Under the pieces are notes generated by a model. The model saw only the letters and a program-made list of their open reading frames with translations, made no database searches and was not told the origin of the DNA. From the NCBI GenBank assembly GCA_947464335.1, contig CANHWG010000017.1, positions 1 to 45,198 on the forward strand: a stretch of 45,198 nucleotides of DNA, read 5' to 3'. Positions 16,959-25,811 of this stretch are shown piece by piece. A program made the position numbers and the translations under genes. Within the stretch, counting starts at the first letter, position 1. Each line of letters begins with the position of its first letter. Source of the stretch: Flavobacteriaceae bacterium. Lineage in GTDB: Bacteria > Bacteroidota > Bacteroidia > Flavobacteriales > Flavobacteriaceae.

Positions 16959-17804
16959 TTTTGTAGCTTCATTATAAGCGCTTTCAAAACTCATCGGACT
17001 GGTGTTAGTTTCCGTTTTTTGTGTTGTGAAATAGGAAAGGAGTTTCTCAGTCGGCATATTACCCGTCAAATCATCTTTAGCCATCGGGCAACCTCCAAAT
17101 CCTTGTATTGCTCCATCAAAACGAATACAACCCGCTTTATAAGCAGCATCTACTTTCTCATGCCATTTATTTGGAGTAGTATGCAAATGAGCCCCGAATT
17201 CAATTTTTGGATATTTTGGAATTAAATTCGAAAATAAATACGTAATCACATCAGGAGTAGAGCTACCAACAGTATCGGAAAGCGAAAGGATTTTGACACC
17301 CATATTGGCCAGTCTTTCTGTCCATTCGCCCACAATTTCAATATTCCATGGATCACCATACGGATTTCCAAATCCCATAGAAAGATAGGCAACGACTTCT
17401 TTATTGGTGGTGTCAGCAATGTTTAATATTTCTTGAAGCGTAACCAAACTTTCAGCAATAGTTTTATGGGTGTTACGCATTTGAAAGTTTTCGGATATAG
17501 AAAAAGGAAAACCTAAATATTGGATTTCTTTGTGATTGGAAGCAATTTGTGCTCCTTGCGTATTGGCAATAATAGCCAAGAGTTTGCTTTGGGTTTGGGA
17601 TAAATCTAATCGGGATAATACTTCAGCGGTGTCCTGCATTTGCGGAATAGCTTTAGGCGAAACAAAACTTCCAAAGTCAATAGTGTCAAAACCCACTCGA
17701 AGAAGCGACTGAATATAATCTACTTTTTTCTGAGTAGGAATGAAGGTCTTGATGCCTTGCATGGCATCGCGGGGACATTCTATGATTTTGATTTTCGGAC
17801 TCAA
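16938..17804 (-). CDS. Hydroxymethylglutaryl-CoA lyase
   Basis: Splits HMG-CoA into acetoacetate and acetyl-CoA, the last step of leucine breakdown. The 288-residue TIM-barrel protein keeps the residues known from the family: Arg12-Asp13 in PRDAMQ, Asp177 in LSDTVG, the metal histidines in HLHTT (207, 209), and the catalytic cysteine loop GFGGCPMAKD with Cys239, followed by GNMPTE. It belongs to the HMGL-like superfamily shared with isopropylmalate synthase, but the GGCP loop separates it from those. It follows pyrD by 26 bases on the same strand and is probably cotranscribed, although the two pathways are unrelated. Its end overlaps the P-type ATPase gene tail by 21 bases. Confidence 0.9.
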   Translation of the reverse strand: MSPKIKIIECPRDAMQGIKTFIPTQKKVDYIQSLLRVGFDTIDFGSFVSPKAIPQMQDTAEVLSRLDLSQTQSKLLAIIANTQGAQIASNHKEIQYLGFPFSISENFQMRNTHKTIAESLVTLQEILNIADTTNKEVVAYLSMGFGNPYGDPWNIEIVGEWTERLANMGVKILSLSDTVGSSTPDVITYLFSNLIPKYPKIEFGAHLHTTPNKWHEKVDAAYKAGCIRFDGAIQGFGGCPMAKDDLTGNMPTEKLLSYFTTQKTETNTSPMSFESAYNEATKLFSEFH

Positions 17805-17830
17805 AGTAATTGACTTGTAAAGTGGCTAAG

Positions 17831-18853
17831 TTAGGAAGATTTTCTTAGAATTGCTTTGTTGATTTCTCTTATCAAATGAGGACCTTCATAAATAAATCCG
17901 GTGTACAGTTGTACCAAACTGGCACCTGCTTCCAGTTTTTCTAGCGCATCTTCAGCCGAATGGATTCCTCCAACACCAATAATTGGAAACGCTTTGTTGC
18001 TTTTTTCGGATAGAAAACGAATCACCTCTGTAGCGCGTTTAGTTAATGGTTTTCCCGATAATCCACCTACTTCAACTTTATTTTCAGACTCAAGATTCTC
18101 TCTTGAAATCGTAGTATTTGTAGCAATTACACCTGCAATTTGAGTATCGTTAACAATAGCAATAATATCCAATAATTGTTCGTCAGTCAAATCGGGAGCA
18201 ATTTTTAATAATATTGGCTTCTTAGTTAAGTGTTCCGAGTTTCGGGTTTCGAGTTTGGTTAAAAGTTCTGTTAATGGCTTTTTTTCCTGAAGTTCTCGAA
18301 GATTGGGAGTGTTTGGCGAACTCACATTCACTACAAAATAGTCAACATAATCAAATAAGGCATCAAAGCAAATAAGATAATCAGAAATAGCATCTTCATT
18401 TGGCGTAAGCTTATTTTTACCAATGTTTCCACCTATTAAAACACCTTTGTTTTTTTTTAATCGTAAAACTGCTGCATCAACGCCTCCATTATTAAATCCC
18501 ATTCGGTTAATTATAGCACTATCTTGTTTTAATCGAAATAATCGTTTTTTAGGATTTCCGTCTTGAGGTTTTGGTGTCAGCGTTCCAATTTCAATAAATC
18601 CGAAACCAAAGTTGGAAAGTTCCTGATAGCATTTAGCATCTTTATCAAATCCCGCAGCCAATCCTACTGGATTTTTAAATTTTAATCCGAATACTTCCCG
18701 TTCCAATTTAGTGTCATTTACTTCATAATTCCATTTTAAAAGGTTAGGAACAAAAGGAATTTTAGAAATGAACTTGATAAAACTAAAAGAGAAATAATGC
18801 ACTTTCTCGGGGTCAAACCAAAAAAGAATCGGGCGAATGAGCAGTTTGTACAT
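17831..18853 (-). CDS. pyrD: Dihydroorotate dehydrogenase (quinone), class 2
   Basis: Oxidises dihydroorotate to orotate in pyrimidine synthesis, passing electrons to membrane quinone through FMN. The 340-residue length and the N-terminal amphipathic extension ([20 protein letters not shown]) are features of membrane-associated class 2 enzymes. The catalytic serine lies in [14 protein letters not shown] (Ser178/179), and [10 protein letters not shown] (64-73), NRMGFNN (116-122) and the late GVGGI and YTGFIYEGP segments are FMN-site motifs. A full -33/-7 promoter lies just upstream. HMG-CoA lyase follows on the same transcript. Confidence 0.95.
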   Translation of the reverse strand: MYKLLIRPILFWFDPEKVHYFSFSFIKFISKIPFVPNLLKWNYEVNDTKLEREVFGLKFKNPVGLAAGFDKDAKCYQELSNFGFGFIEIGTLTPKPQDGNPKKRLFRLKQDSAIINRMGFNNGGVDAAVLRLKKNKGVLIGGNIGKNKLTPNEDAISDYLICFDALFDYVDYFVVNVSSPNTPNLRELQEKKPLTELLTKLETRNSEHLTKKPILLKIAPDLTDEQLLDIIAIVNDTQIAGVIATNTTISRENLESENKVEVGGLSGKPLTKRATEVIRFLSEKSNKAFPIIGVGGIHSAEDALEKLEAGASLVQLYTGFIYEGPHLIREINKAILRKSS

Positions 18854-18872
18854 AATTTGTTTAGTTGTGCTA

Positions 18873-18902
18873 CAAATATATTCTTAATTGGTACAATTTC
18901 AA
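18873..18902 (-). promoter_or_regulatory. Promoter for pyrD (-33 TTG, 19-base spacer, -7 TATATTTG)
   Basis: On the minus strand, TTG (18900-18902) is followed after 19 bases by TATATTTG (18873-18880). Both elements and the spacing match the Bacteroidetes consensus. The -7 element ends 19 bases before the ATG at 18853. Confidence 0.7.
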
Positions 18903-18953
18903 ATTTTCAAATTGATAAATTATATAGTACTTTAGCCAATCAATAGTTGCAAA

Positions 18954-19811
18954 ATGATTTCAGAAGAACAATTTCAGAGGGAACTCGATATAATTATTCA
19001 AAACGGAATTCGTGAGGATATTGGTCCTGGCGATTATAGTTCTATAGCATGTATTCCAAATACGGCTAACGGAAAAGCAAAATTATTAGTAAAAGATGCT
19101 GGAATTATAGCTGGAGTATTATTTTCAAAAATGATTTTTGAAAATGTAGATCCTACATTAGAAGTTGAAACTTTTATTAATGATGGTGAAAAAGTAAAAC
19201 AAGGCGATATCGTCTTTCATGTATCAGGAAGTTCACAATCTATCTTAAAAGCAGAGCGCTTGGTTTTAAATTCGATGCAACGAATGTCAGCTATAGCTAC
19301 CAAAACGAATCACTATGTTAAACTGCTAGAAGGAACAAAAACCAAGATTTTAGATACTCGAAAAACTACTCCGGGATTTCGTGCCTGTGAAAAATGGGCG
19401 GTTAAAATTGGTGGTGGAGAAAATCATCGTTTTGCTTTATACGACATGATTATGTTGAAAGACAATCACAATGATTTTGCAGGAGGAATATCGGAAGCAA
19501 TCGCAAAGACTAAACAATTTTTGAAGTTCAATAATTTAGATTTGCAACTTATTGTTGAAGCTAGAAATTTGGATGAAATCAAAGAGATATTAGAAAATGA
19601 AGGTGTTTATAGAATTTTAATTGACAATTTCAATTTTGAAGATACTCGTAAAGCGGTTGCGTTAATTGGTAATCAATGTCTAACAGAATCCTCTGGAAAT
19701 ATTAACGAAAAAACCATCCGACAATATGCAGAATGCGGTGTTGATTATATTTCTTCTGGTGCATTAACCCATTCGGTCTACAATATGGATTTAAGTTTAA
19801 AAGCTATCTAG
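18954..19811 (+). CDS. nadC: Nicotinate-nucleotide diphosphorylase (carboxylating), quinolinate phosphoribosyltransferase
   Basis: Makes nicotinate mononucleotide from quinolinate and PRPP with loss of CO2, in de novo NAD synthesis. The 285-residue protein has the family's N-terminal REDIGPGDYS (20-29), TRKTTPG (135-141), the GGGENHR turn (153-159) and KDNH (169-172), with acidic phosphate-site residues in the second half of the barrel. Its stop codon TAG is immediately followed by the ATG of the BrkB-family gene, so translation is probably coupled. nadA and nadB are not in the window. A near-match -7 motif TACTTTAG is seen at 18928-18935. Confidence 0.95.
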   Translation: MISEEQFQRELDIIIQNGIREDIGPGDYSSIACIPNTANGKAKLLVKDAGIIAGVLFSKMIFENVDPTLEVETFINDGEKVKQGDIVFHVSGSSQSILKAERLVLNSMQRMSAIATKTNHYVKLLEGTKTKILDTRKTTPGFRACEKWAVKIGGGENHRFALYDMIMLKDNHNDFAGGISEAIAKTKQFLKFNNLDLQLIVEARNLDEIKEILENEGVYRILIDNFNFEDTRKAVALIGNQCLTESSGNINEKTIRQYAECGVDYISSGALTHSVYNMDLSLKAI

Positions 19812-20759
19812 ATGGCAACAAGCACAACAGAAAATAAATTCATTAAACTTCCAATAATTAAACAACTTGTTTGCTTATTGAAAAAGATAAAATTACCATG
19901 GTTACATGGTTTGTCATTGTTTGATTTATTGGATTTATATTTTGTTGGAATAATTGAAGGCGCGCTATCTTATCGTGCGGCTGCCATTGCATGGAGTTTT
20001 TTTATGGCTTTATTTCCATTCATGCTTTTTATATTCAATCTAATTCCTTACATCCCGATAGAAGGATTTCAAGATGATTTTTTAGGATTTGTTCAGCAAA
20101 GTGTTCCACCAACAACGTATGATGCTATTTTTAAAATTATTAATGATATTTTGCACAATAGTAACAGCGGATTGCTTTCTACTGGTTTTTTAATGGCAGT
20201 TTTATTAATGACTAATGGTGTGAATGCTATTTTAGGTGGATTTGAAAGTTCTCATCACATCCAAAATTCACTAAAGAGAAAATTTTTCAGACAATATTTT
20301 GTATCGCTTGCTTTGTCAATGGTTTTGTCTTTTGTGTTGATTGTAACCGTTGCAGCCATAATTATTTTTGAAGTTTTCATTCAGAAAACTAAAATTCAAG
20401 ATGTTCTTTCGAATACTATTCCTTTGATAGAAATGGGAAGGTATCTTTTTGTTATTTTAATGATATTATTGTCGACTTCATTTTTATTTAAATTCGGAAT
20501 TAAACATGATAAGAACAGATCTTTCATATCAATTGGGTCTGTTTTTACAACCATATTGATTCTTGTTTTGTCCTATTTCTTCGGAATTTGGGTGGTAAAG
20601 TTTTCTAAGTATAATGAACTTTATGGTTCTATTGGAACCTTGTTAGTAGTCATGTTTTATATTTGGATTAACTGTATGGTACTTCTTTTAGGGTTTGATT
20701 TAAATGCTTCAATACAACATATAAAACGAGAGAAACAATTAGAATTAGAAACTACATGA
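19812..20759 (+). CDS. YihY/BrkB-family inner-membrane protein
   Basis: A 315-residue integral membrane protein of the YihY/virulence factor BrkB family. The characteristic early segment GALSYRAAAIAWSFFMALFPF is followed by about six hydrophobic segments and LYGSIGTLLVVMFYIWINCMVLLLG near the end, all matching the family. No enzymatic or transport function is firmly established for this family; older annotations as RNase BN are known to be wrong. It begins directly after the nadC stop codon and overlaps the next gene by 4 bases (ATGA), so nadC, this gene and the DUF2147 gene form one operon. The N-terminal 40 residues are cytoplasmic and basic. Confidence 0.85.
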   Translation: MATSTTENKFIKLPIIKQLVCLLKKIKLPWLHGLSLFDLLDLYFVGIIEGALSYRAAAIAWSFFMALFPFMLFIFNLIPYIPIEGFQDDFLGFVQQSVPPTTYDAIFKIINDILHNSNSGLLSTGFLMAVLLMTNGVNAILGGFESSHHIQNSLKRKFFRQYFVSLALSMVLSFVLIVTVAAIIIFEVFIQKTKIQDVLSNTIPLIEMGRYLFVILMILLSTSFLFKFGIKHDKNRSFISIGSVFTTILILVLSYFFGIWVVKFSKYNELYGSIGTLLVVMFYIWINCMVLLLGFDLNASIQHIKREKQLELETT

Positions 20760-21178
20760 GAAAAATAATTATACTTATCTGTTTGTTTATAGGTCAAATA
20801 AATTTTGGACAAAGTATTTTGGGCAAATGGAAAACTATTGATGATTTAAATGGAAAAGAAAGCGGAATTGTAGAGATATTTGAGTCAAAAGGTAAAATTT
20901 ACGGAAAAATAGTTGAAATATTTGAACACGATAAAAAGTACCTCAAATGCGAAAAATGTATTGGAGAAGATAAAAACAAACCTATTTTAGGGTTAACTAT
21001 TATTAAAGGTTTACTTAAAAATAATGATGTGTACGAAGGTGGCAAAATCGTTGATCCAAAAAATGGTAAAAGTTATCATTGCAAAATCTCCTTTGAAGGT
21101 AAAGACAAACTCATTGTTCGTGGTTTTATAGGCATTTCACTTTTCGGAAGATCACAAACCTGGATTCGACATAAATAA
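20756..21178 (+). CDS. Exported DUF2147-family protein
   Basis: A 140-residue protein with a signal peptide (about 1-18, ending INFGQS) and a single DUF2147 domain. It has the typical ILGKWKTIDD opening, the GIVEIFESKGKIYGKIV strands, a pair of cysteines spaced CEKC (Cys-x-x-Cys), and the closing GFIGISLFGRSQTWIR. The family is a small beta-barrel resembling fatty-acid-binding folds; its ligand is unknown. Its start overlaps the stop of the BrkB-family gene by 4 bases (ATGA), implying translational coupling. priA starts 11 bases after it. Confidence 0.85.
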   Translation: MRKIIILICLFIGQINFGQSILGKWKTIDDLNGKESGIVEIFESKGKIYGKIVEIFEHDKKYLKCEKCIGEDKNKPILGLTIIKGLLKNNDVYEGGKIVDPKNGKSYHCKISFEGKDKLIVRGFIGISLFGRSQTWIRHK

Positions 21179-21189
21179 CTAGCAATAAA

Positions 21190-23640
21190 ATGAATTACTT
21201 CATTGAAGTTATTATTCCACTTTCATTATCTAAAACCTTTACATACAAGGTTTCAGAAACAGAATTTAATTTTATCAAAAAAGGAATGCGTATTGCTGTT
21301 CCGTTTGGAAAAAGCAAAATTTATACTGCGCTAGTAATCGATTTGCATCAAACGCCGCCAAGATTATATGAACCTAAGGAAATACATCAAATTTTAGATG
21401 AAAAACCAATCGTAAATGAACTGCAAATTAATCATTGGTTTTGGATTGCATCCTATTATATGTGTGCTATTGGTGACGTTTATCGTGGTGCTTTACCATC
21501 GGCATTATTACTTGAAAGTGAAACCATAATTTCGCAAAATAAGGAATATTTTATCGATGAAACCTTGCTTACCGATGATGAGTTTTTGATTTTTGAAGCA
21601 CTGCAGCACCAATCTTCGCTCAAAATTCAAAACATAATAGATATTCTGAATAAAAAAACGGTTTTGCCAATTGTTCAGAGTTTGATAAATAAACGCGTAA
21701 TCACACTACAAGAAGAGATTCAGGAAGAATACAAACCCAAACTCATTCGCTACATTCGATTGAATGAGAACTTTGCTTCTGATGAAAAAATTATTGAATT
21801 GTTGGATAGCTTAAAATCGGAAAAACAAATAAATGTGCTCCTTACATATTTTCAATTACAAGCTTCAGAAAAAAAAGCAATTACAGTAAAACAATTAACA
21901 GAAGTTTCTCAGAGTTCATCTGCTATCATTAAAGCATTAATCGAAAAACAAATCTTCGAGGAATATTATATTCAAGAAGACCGTGTTAATTTTGTAAAGA
22001 ACGAAGAAAATAACGCTCTTTTGTTAAGCATAGCACAACAAAACGCTTTTAATGAAATTGAAGCATTTTTTATTGAAAAAGAAGTTTGTTTGTTGCACGG
22101 TGTAACGTCAAGCGGAAAAACAGAAATCTATACAAAACTGATTGAAAAACATATTGAAAACGGAAAGCAAGTCTTGTACTTGTTGCCCGAAATAGCTTTA
22201 ACTACTCAGTTGGTTTCACGACTTACAGCTCATTTTGGAAATAAAGTAGCTGTTTTTCATTCAAAGTATAGTAATAACGAGCGAGTTGAAGTTTGGAATA
22301 ACGTCAATCACAATTTAGAATCGGCACAAATTGTAATTGGAGCAAGGTCGGCTTTATTTTTACCTTTTTCAAATTTAGGATTAATAATTGTTGACGAAGA
22401 ACATGAGCAAACTTTCAAACAACAAGATCCAGCTCCAAGATATCATGCACGTGATGCTGCGATTGTTTTAGCCAATGCGCATCAAGCCAAAGTTTTATTA
22501 GGTTCGGCAACTCCATGCATCGAAACCTATCATAATGCCACTTCAGGAAAATTTGGTCTGGTAGCATTGAAAGAACGCTTTGGTAAAGTTCAAATGCCAG
22601 AAATTGAATTGGTAGATTTAAAAGATAGTTATTTCAGGAAAAAGATGAAAGGCCATTTTAGCGCTACTTTAATTGATGCAATAACAGATGCGTTTGCTAA
22701 TGGTGAGCAAGTTATTTTATTTCAAAATCGGCGAGGATTTTCGCCTGTATTAGAATGCATGACTTGTGGTCACGTGCCGCAATGTCCGCAATGCGATGTG
22801 AGTTTAACCTATCATAAATTCAAAAGTCAATTGCGATGTCATTACTGTGGATATTCGATGGCAAAACCTAACAATTGCCATGTATGCTCTAGTGTAGATA
22901 TAGAAACGAAAGGTTTTGGTACCGAACAAATAGAATTGGAGTTAGCTGAGCTATTTCCGAATAAAAATATTAAGCGAATGGATCAAGATACTACTCGAGG
23001 TAAATATAGTTTTGAGAAAATCATTGACGGATTTAAAAATCGTGAAATAGACGTTTTAGTTGGAACCCAAATGCTTGCCAAAGGTTTAGATTTTGATAAT
23101 GTATCATTAGTTGGAATTATGAATGCAGACAATATGTTGTATCATCCTGATTTTAGAGCTTTTGAAAGAAGTTATCAAATGATGACGCAGGTAGCAGGAC
23201 GTTCGGGTAGAGCTGAAAAAAGGGGAAAAGTAATTATACAAACGTATAATCCGTTGCACAATATTATTCAACAAGTCACTAACAATGATTATGATGGCAT
23301 GTATAAAGAGCAACTCTATGAGCGAAAGATTTATTTCTATCCACCATTTTATCGTTTAATCAAGCTTACCTTAAAACACCGTGATTTCGAAAAATTAAAA
23401 GAAGGTTCGATGTGGTTGTATCAAGTGTTACAACAAAATTTATCTATTCCAGTTCTAGGACCAGAAGAGCCAGCTATTAGCAGAATCAGAAACGAATATA
23501 TTAGAACCATAATGATAAAAATCCCCGGAGAAACCTCATTGCAGGGAACAAAAAAAACTATTCAGAAAATACTGAATAGTTTTGATTTGATTTCACAATA
23601 CAGAACTATTAAAGTAACTGTAAATGTAGATTCTTATTAA
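21190..23640 (+). CDS. priA: Primosomal protein N', replication restart helicase PriA
   Basis: A 3'-5' DNA helicase that recognises stalled forks and reloads the replisome. The 816-residue protein has the N-terminal 3'-DNA-binding domain (YFIEVIIPLSLSKTFTYKV), Walker A GVTSSGKT (304-311), the DEEH box (402-405), GSATP, and a zinc region with eight cysteines at 523, 526, 532, 535, 550, 553, 563 and 566. The C-terminal helicase motifs include GTQMLAKGLDF and QVAGRSGRAEKRG. All key residues are present and length is slightly above the E. coli protein (about 730), mainly from an insertion after residue 120. Probably the last gene of the nadC-started operon. Confidence 0.96.
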   Translation: MNYFIEVIIPLSLSKTFTYKVSETEFNFIKKGMRIAVPFGKSKIYTALVIDLHQTPPRLYEPKEIHQILDEKPIVNELQINHWFWIASYYMCAIGDVYRGALPSALLLESETIISQNKEYFIDETLLTDDEFLIFEALQHQSSLKIQNIIDILNKKTVLPIVQSLINKRVITLQEEIQEEYKPKLIRYIRLNENFASDEKIIELLDSLKSEKQINVLLTYFQLQASEKKAITVKQLTEVSQSSSAIIKALIEKQIFEEYYIQEDRVNFVKNEENNALLLSIAQQNAFNEIEAFFIEKEVCLLHGVTSSGKTEIYTKLIEKHIENGKQVLYLLPEIALTTQLVSRLTAHFGNKVAVFHSKYSNNERVEVWNNVNHNLESAQIVIGARSALFLPFSNLGLIIVDEEHEQTFKQQDPAPRYHARDAAIVLANAHQAKVLLGSATPCIETYHNATSGKFGLVALKERFGKVQMPEIELVDLKDSYFRKKMKGHFSATLIDAITDAFANGEQVILFQNRRGFSPVLECMTCGHVPQCPQCDVSLTYHKFKSQLRCHYCGYSMAKPNNCHVCSSVDIETKGFGTEQIELELAELFPNKNIKRMDQDTTRGKYSFEKIIDGFKNREIDVLVGTQMLAKGLDFDNVSLVGIMNADNMLYHPDFRAFERSYQMMTQVAGRSGRAEKRGKVIIQTYNPLHNIIQQVTNNDYDGMYKEQLYERKIYFYPPFYRLIKLTLKHRDFEKLKEGSMWLYQVLQQNLSIPVLGPEEPAISRIRNEYIRTIMIKIPGETSLQGTKKTIQKILNSFDLISQYRTIKVTVNVDSY

Positions 23641-23646
23641 GTAGAG

Positions 23647-24342
23647 TTACGCAATAGCTAGAGCTTTTATTAAATCTTCTTTTTTGTTTCTGCTGAGAGG
23701 AATTTTGGTTACACCAATTTCAGCAAACTTGCTATTAAAACGTTCCACTTTATCTATATTTATAATATAAGATTTATGAACTCTAATAAACTTTTCTTTT
23801 GATAAATCATTTTCAAAAGATTTCATTGTTGAAAGAACAAGATTACTATCTTCTTCAGTAACTACTTTAACATAATCTCCATAAGCTTCAATCCACTTAA
23901 TTTTATTGGTATAAATTTTAAGTTTCTTAAGATTACTCTTAATAAAAATATGTTCTCCTTCTTCTTCTTGATTTTCTTTTTTGAGCATATGAAAATCCAT
24001 TGCTCTTCTGACAGAGGCGTTAAAACGATCAAGCGCTATCGGTTTCTGTAGGTAGTCCGTAGCGTCATAATCAAATGCTTTCATAGCATATTCAGCCTTT
24101 GACGTGATAAAAATAATTTGTGGTTTAACTTTTAAACCATCCAGAAAATCAAATCCACTGATAACTGGCATCTCAATATCTAGAAAGATTAGATCAACAG
24201 TATGGACCGACATGCAATTCTTTGCTTCAATTGCATTAGAAAAATCACCAACTAAATGTAGGTTTGGGTGATTATTCACTAACTTTGCAATGATCATTCT
24301 CTGAATGGAACTATCATCGACAACAACACAATTTAATTTCAT
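23647..24342 (-). CDS. LytTR-type DNA-binding response regulator, orphan
   Basis: From the ATG at 24342 the protein is 231 residues: a receiver domain (1-120) with acidic pocket VVDD (7-10 area), phospho-acceptor Asp55 in LIFLDIEMP and the late KP pair in LQKPIALDRF, then a LytTR DNA-binding domain (about 130-228) with YGDYVKV and FIRVHKSYIIN. An in-frame ATG at 24405 adds 21 residues that do not fit a receiver domain, so I place the start at 24342. No histidine kinase gene is next to it; LytTR regulators often pair with an LytS-like kinase. A TTG with a 20-base spacer to TATTTTTA is present upstream. Its stop is 6 bases from the converging priA stop. Confidence 0.9.
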   Translation of the reverse strand: MKLNCVVVDDSSIQRMIIAKLVNNHPNLHLVGDFSNAIEAKNCMSVHTVDLIFLDIEMPVISGFDFLDGLKVKPQIIFITSKAEYAMKAFDYDATDYLQKPIALDRFNASVRRAMDFHMLKKENQEEEGEHIFIKSNLKKLKIYTNKIKWIEAYGDYVKVVTEEDSNLVLSTMKSFENDLSKEKFIRVHKSYIINIDKVERFNSKFAEIGVTKIPLSRNKKEDLIKALAIA

Positions 24343-24470
24343 ATTTTTTTTAATTATAGATTTGGTTCGGTAAAAATAGATACTTTTATTTAAACCACCA
24401 AGCATTTCGTCGGTTTTTTTTGCTTTTAAGCGATATTTTTTACTTTTAGACGATTTTGAGCCACTTGTGG

Positions 24471-24500
24471 TTGTTAATTAAAATAACTTTTATATCTTCG
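24471..24500 (+). promoter_or_regulatory. Promoter of the rpsF-rpsR-rplI operon
   Basis: TTG (24471-24473), a 19-base spacer, then TATCTTCG (24493-24500), one mismatch from the -7 consensus. It leaves a 30-base AT-rich leader before the rpsF ATG. Confidence 0.6.
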
Positions 24501-24530
24501 CGCCCAATTTAAAATTTAATCATAATTATT

Positions 24531-24875
24531 ATGAATCATTACGAAACTGTTTTCATCTTAAATCCCGTTTTATCTGAAGTTCAGGTAAAGGAAACAGTAA
24601 GCAAATTCGAAGATTTTCTTACGACAAAAGGAGCAAAGATGTTATCTAAAGAGGATTGGGGCTTAAAAAAATTAGCTTACGAAATCCAAAACAAGAAAAG
24701 TGGTTTTTACCATTTATTCGAATTCCAAGTATCAGGAGAAGCATTAATTGCTTTTGAAACTGAGTTTAGACGTGACGAAAGAGTTATGCGTTTCTTAACT
24801 GTAAGTTTAGACAAACACGCTATCTCATGGGCAGAAAGAAGAAGAGCTAAATTAAAAGAATCATCTAAAGCGTAA
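24531..24875 (+). CDS. rpsF: 30S ribosomal protein S6
   Basis: A 114-residue ribosomal protein of the central domain of the small subunit, which pairs with S18. The opening [14 protein letters not shown] and the segment [20 protein letters not shown] are typical. The C-terminal tail is basic. It is the first gene of a classic rpsF-rpsR-rplI operon; rpsR follows after 5 bases. The leader has no Shine-Dalgarno sequence, as usual for ribosomal genes in Bacteroidetes, and is AT-rich. Confidence 0.97.
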   Translation: MNHYETVFILNPVLSEVQVKETVSKFEDFLTTKGAKMLSKEDWGLKKLAYEIQNKKSGFYHLFEFQVSGEALIAFETEFRRDERVMRFLTVSLDKHAISWAERRRAKLKESSKA

Positions 24876-24880
24876 TCACT

Positions 24881-25177
24881 ATGGCAAACTTGCAACAATC
24901 AGCTTCAGGAAAAAAAGAAGGAGATATCAGATATCTTACTCCTTTAAACATTGAAACCAACAAAACTAAAAAGTACTGTCGTTTCAAAAAATCTGGAATC
25001 AAGTATATTGATTATAAAGATGCAGATTTCTTATTGAAATTTGTTAACGAACAAGGTAAAATTTTACCACGTCGTTTAACAGGTACTTCTTTAAAGTATC
25101 AAAGAAAAGTATCAGTCGCTGTAAAAAGAGCACGTCACTTAGCTTTAATGCCATACGTGGCCGATTTATTAAAATAA
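24881..25177 (+). CDS. rpsR: 30S ribosomal protein S18
   Basis: A 98-residue small-subunit protein binding 16S rRNA together with S6. Diagnostic segments are [27 protein letters not shown]'s core [20 protein letters not shown] and [20 protein letters not shown]. It carries a short extra N-terminus (about 25 residues with [19 protein letters not shown]) that is normal for Bacteroidetes. A single cysteine ([13 protein letters not shown]) remains of the usual zinc-ligand region, so no metal site is expected. Confidence 0.97.
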   Translation: MANLQQSASGKKEGDIRYLTPLNIETNKTKKYCRFKKSGIKYIDYKDADFLLKFVNEQGKILPRRLTGTSLKYQRKVSVAVKRARHLALMPYVADLLK

Positions 25178-25239
25178 TATAAACTCAGTTGTTGGTTTCT
25201 CGTAAAACAGAACCTAACTTCTCTAACAAGGACAACAAC

Positions 25240-25680
25240 ATGGAATTGATCTTAAAACAAGACGTTCAAAACTTAGGTTTTAAAGATGATGTAGTAACCG
25301 TAAAAAATGGTTACGGACGTAATTTTTTAATCCCTCAAGGTTTTGCTACTTTAGCAACACCTTCTGCTAGAAAAGTGTTAGCAGAAAATTTAAAACAAAG
25401 AGCTCATAAAGAAGCTAAAGTTGTTAATGATGCAAAAACATTAGCGGAAGCATTAAAAGCTATCGAAATTAAAATCACTGCAAAAGCTGGTGGCGAAAAA
25501 TTATTCGGTTCTATTTCTAACATTGATATTGCTGCTGCTTTAGAAGCTGCTGGTAAAACTGTAGATAGAAAATTCATCACAAGCGGTGTTGTAAAACGTA
25601 CTGGTAAATATACAGCATCAGTGAGACTTCACAGAGATGTAGTTATTGAATTACCCTATGAAATCGTAGCTGAAGTTTAA
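25240..25680 (+). CDS. rplI: 50S ribosomal protein L9
   Basis: A 146-residue large-subunit protein with two RNA-binding domains joined by a long helix. The N-terminal MELILKQDVQNLGFKDDVV and VKNGYGRNFLIPQGFA are diagnostic; the C-terminal domain ends with VVIELPYEIVAEV. Upstream in-frame sequence from a TTG at 25189 would add 17 non-homologous residues. The ATG at 25240 is preceded by AAGGA 8 bases upstream, one of the few plausible Shine-Dalgarno sites in the window, which supports this start. Ends the operon before a strong terminator. Confidence 0.96.
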   Translation: MELILKQDVQNLGFKDDVVTVKNGYGRNFLIPQGFATLATPSARKVLAENLKQRAHKEAKVVNDAKTLAEALKAIEIKITAKAGGEKLFGSISNIDIAAALEAAGKTVDRKFITSGVVKRTGKYTASVRLHRDVVIELPYEIVAEV

Positions 25681-25700
25681 TATTTCACTATATATTATAA

Positions 25701-25731
25701 AAGTCCCGATGCAAGTCGGGATTTTTTTTTA
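25701..25731 (+). terminator. Rho-independent terminator of the ribosomal operon
   Basis: TCCCGA (25704-25709) pairs with TCGGGA (25716-25721) over a 6-base loop, followed by nine T. Confidence 0.9.
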
Positions 25732-25809
25732 ATCTGAACTTGTTTCAGATTCTTTTATTTAAATTAAAGAGCATCTTATTAAATAGAGATGCTGAAACGA
25801 GTTCAGCAT
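25731..25809. repeat. Pair of REP-like palindromes in inverted orientation
   Basis: Palindrome 1 (25731-25751) is AATCTGAA-CTTGT-TTCAGATT. Palindrome 2 (25789-25809) is ATGCTGAA-ACGAG-TTCAGCAT. The cores CTGAACTTGTTTCAG and CTGAAACGAGTTCAG are inverted copies of each other (14 of 15). Between them GCATCT (25771-25776) can also pair with AGATGC (25787-25792). The core CTGAACTTGTTTCAG is a word I know as a frequent intergenic palindrome in Bacteroidetes. Palindrome 2 ends 2 bases before the next start codon. Confidence 0.75.
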
Positions 25810-25811
25810 AA

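Noticed and set aside
25189..25239. A TTG start that would lengthen ribosomal protein L9 by 17 residues
   Set aside because: L9 begins MELILKQDV at 25240, where an AAGGA sequence precedes the ATG at a suitable distance.
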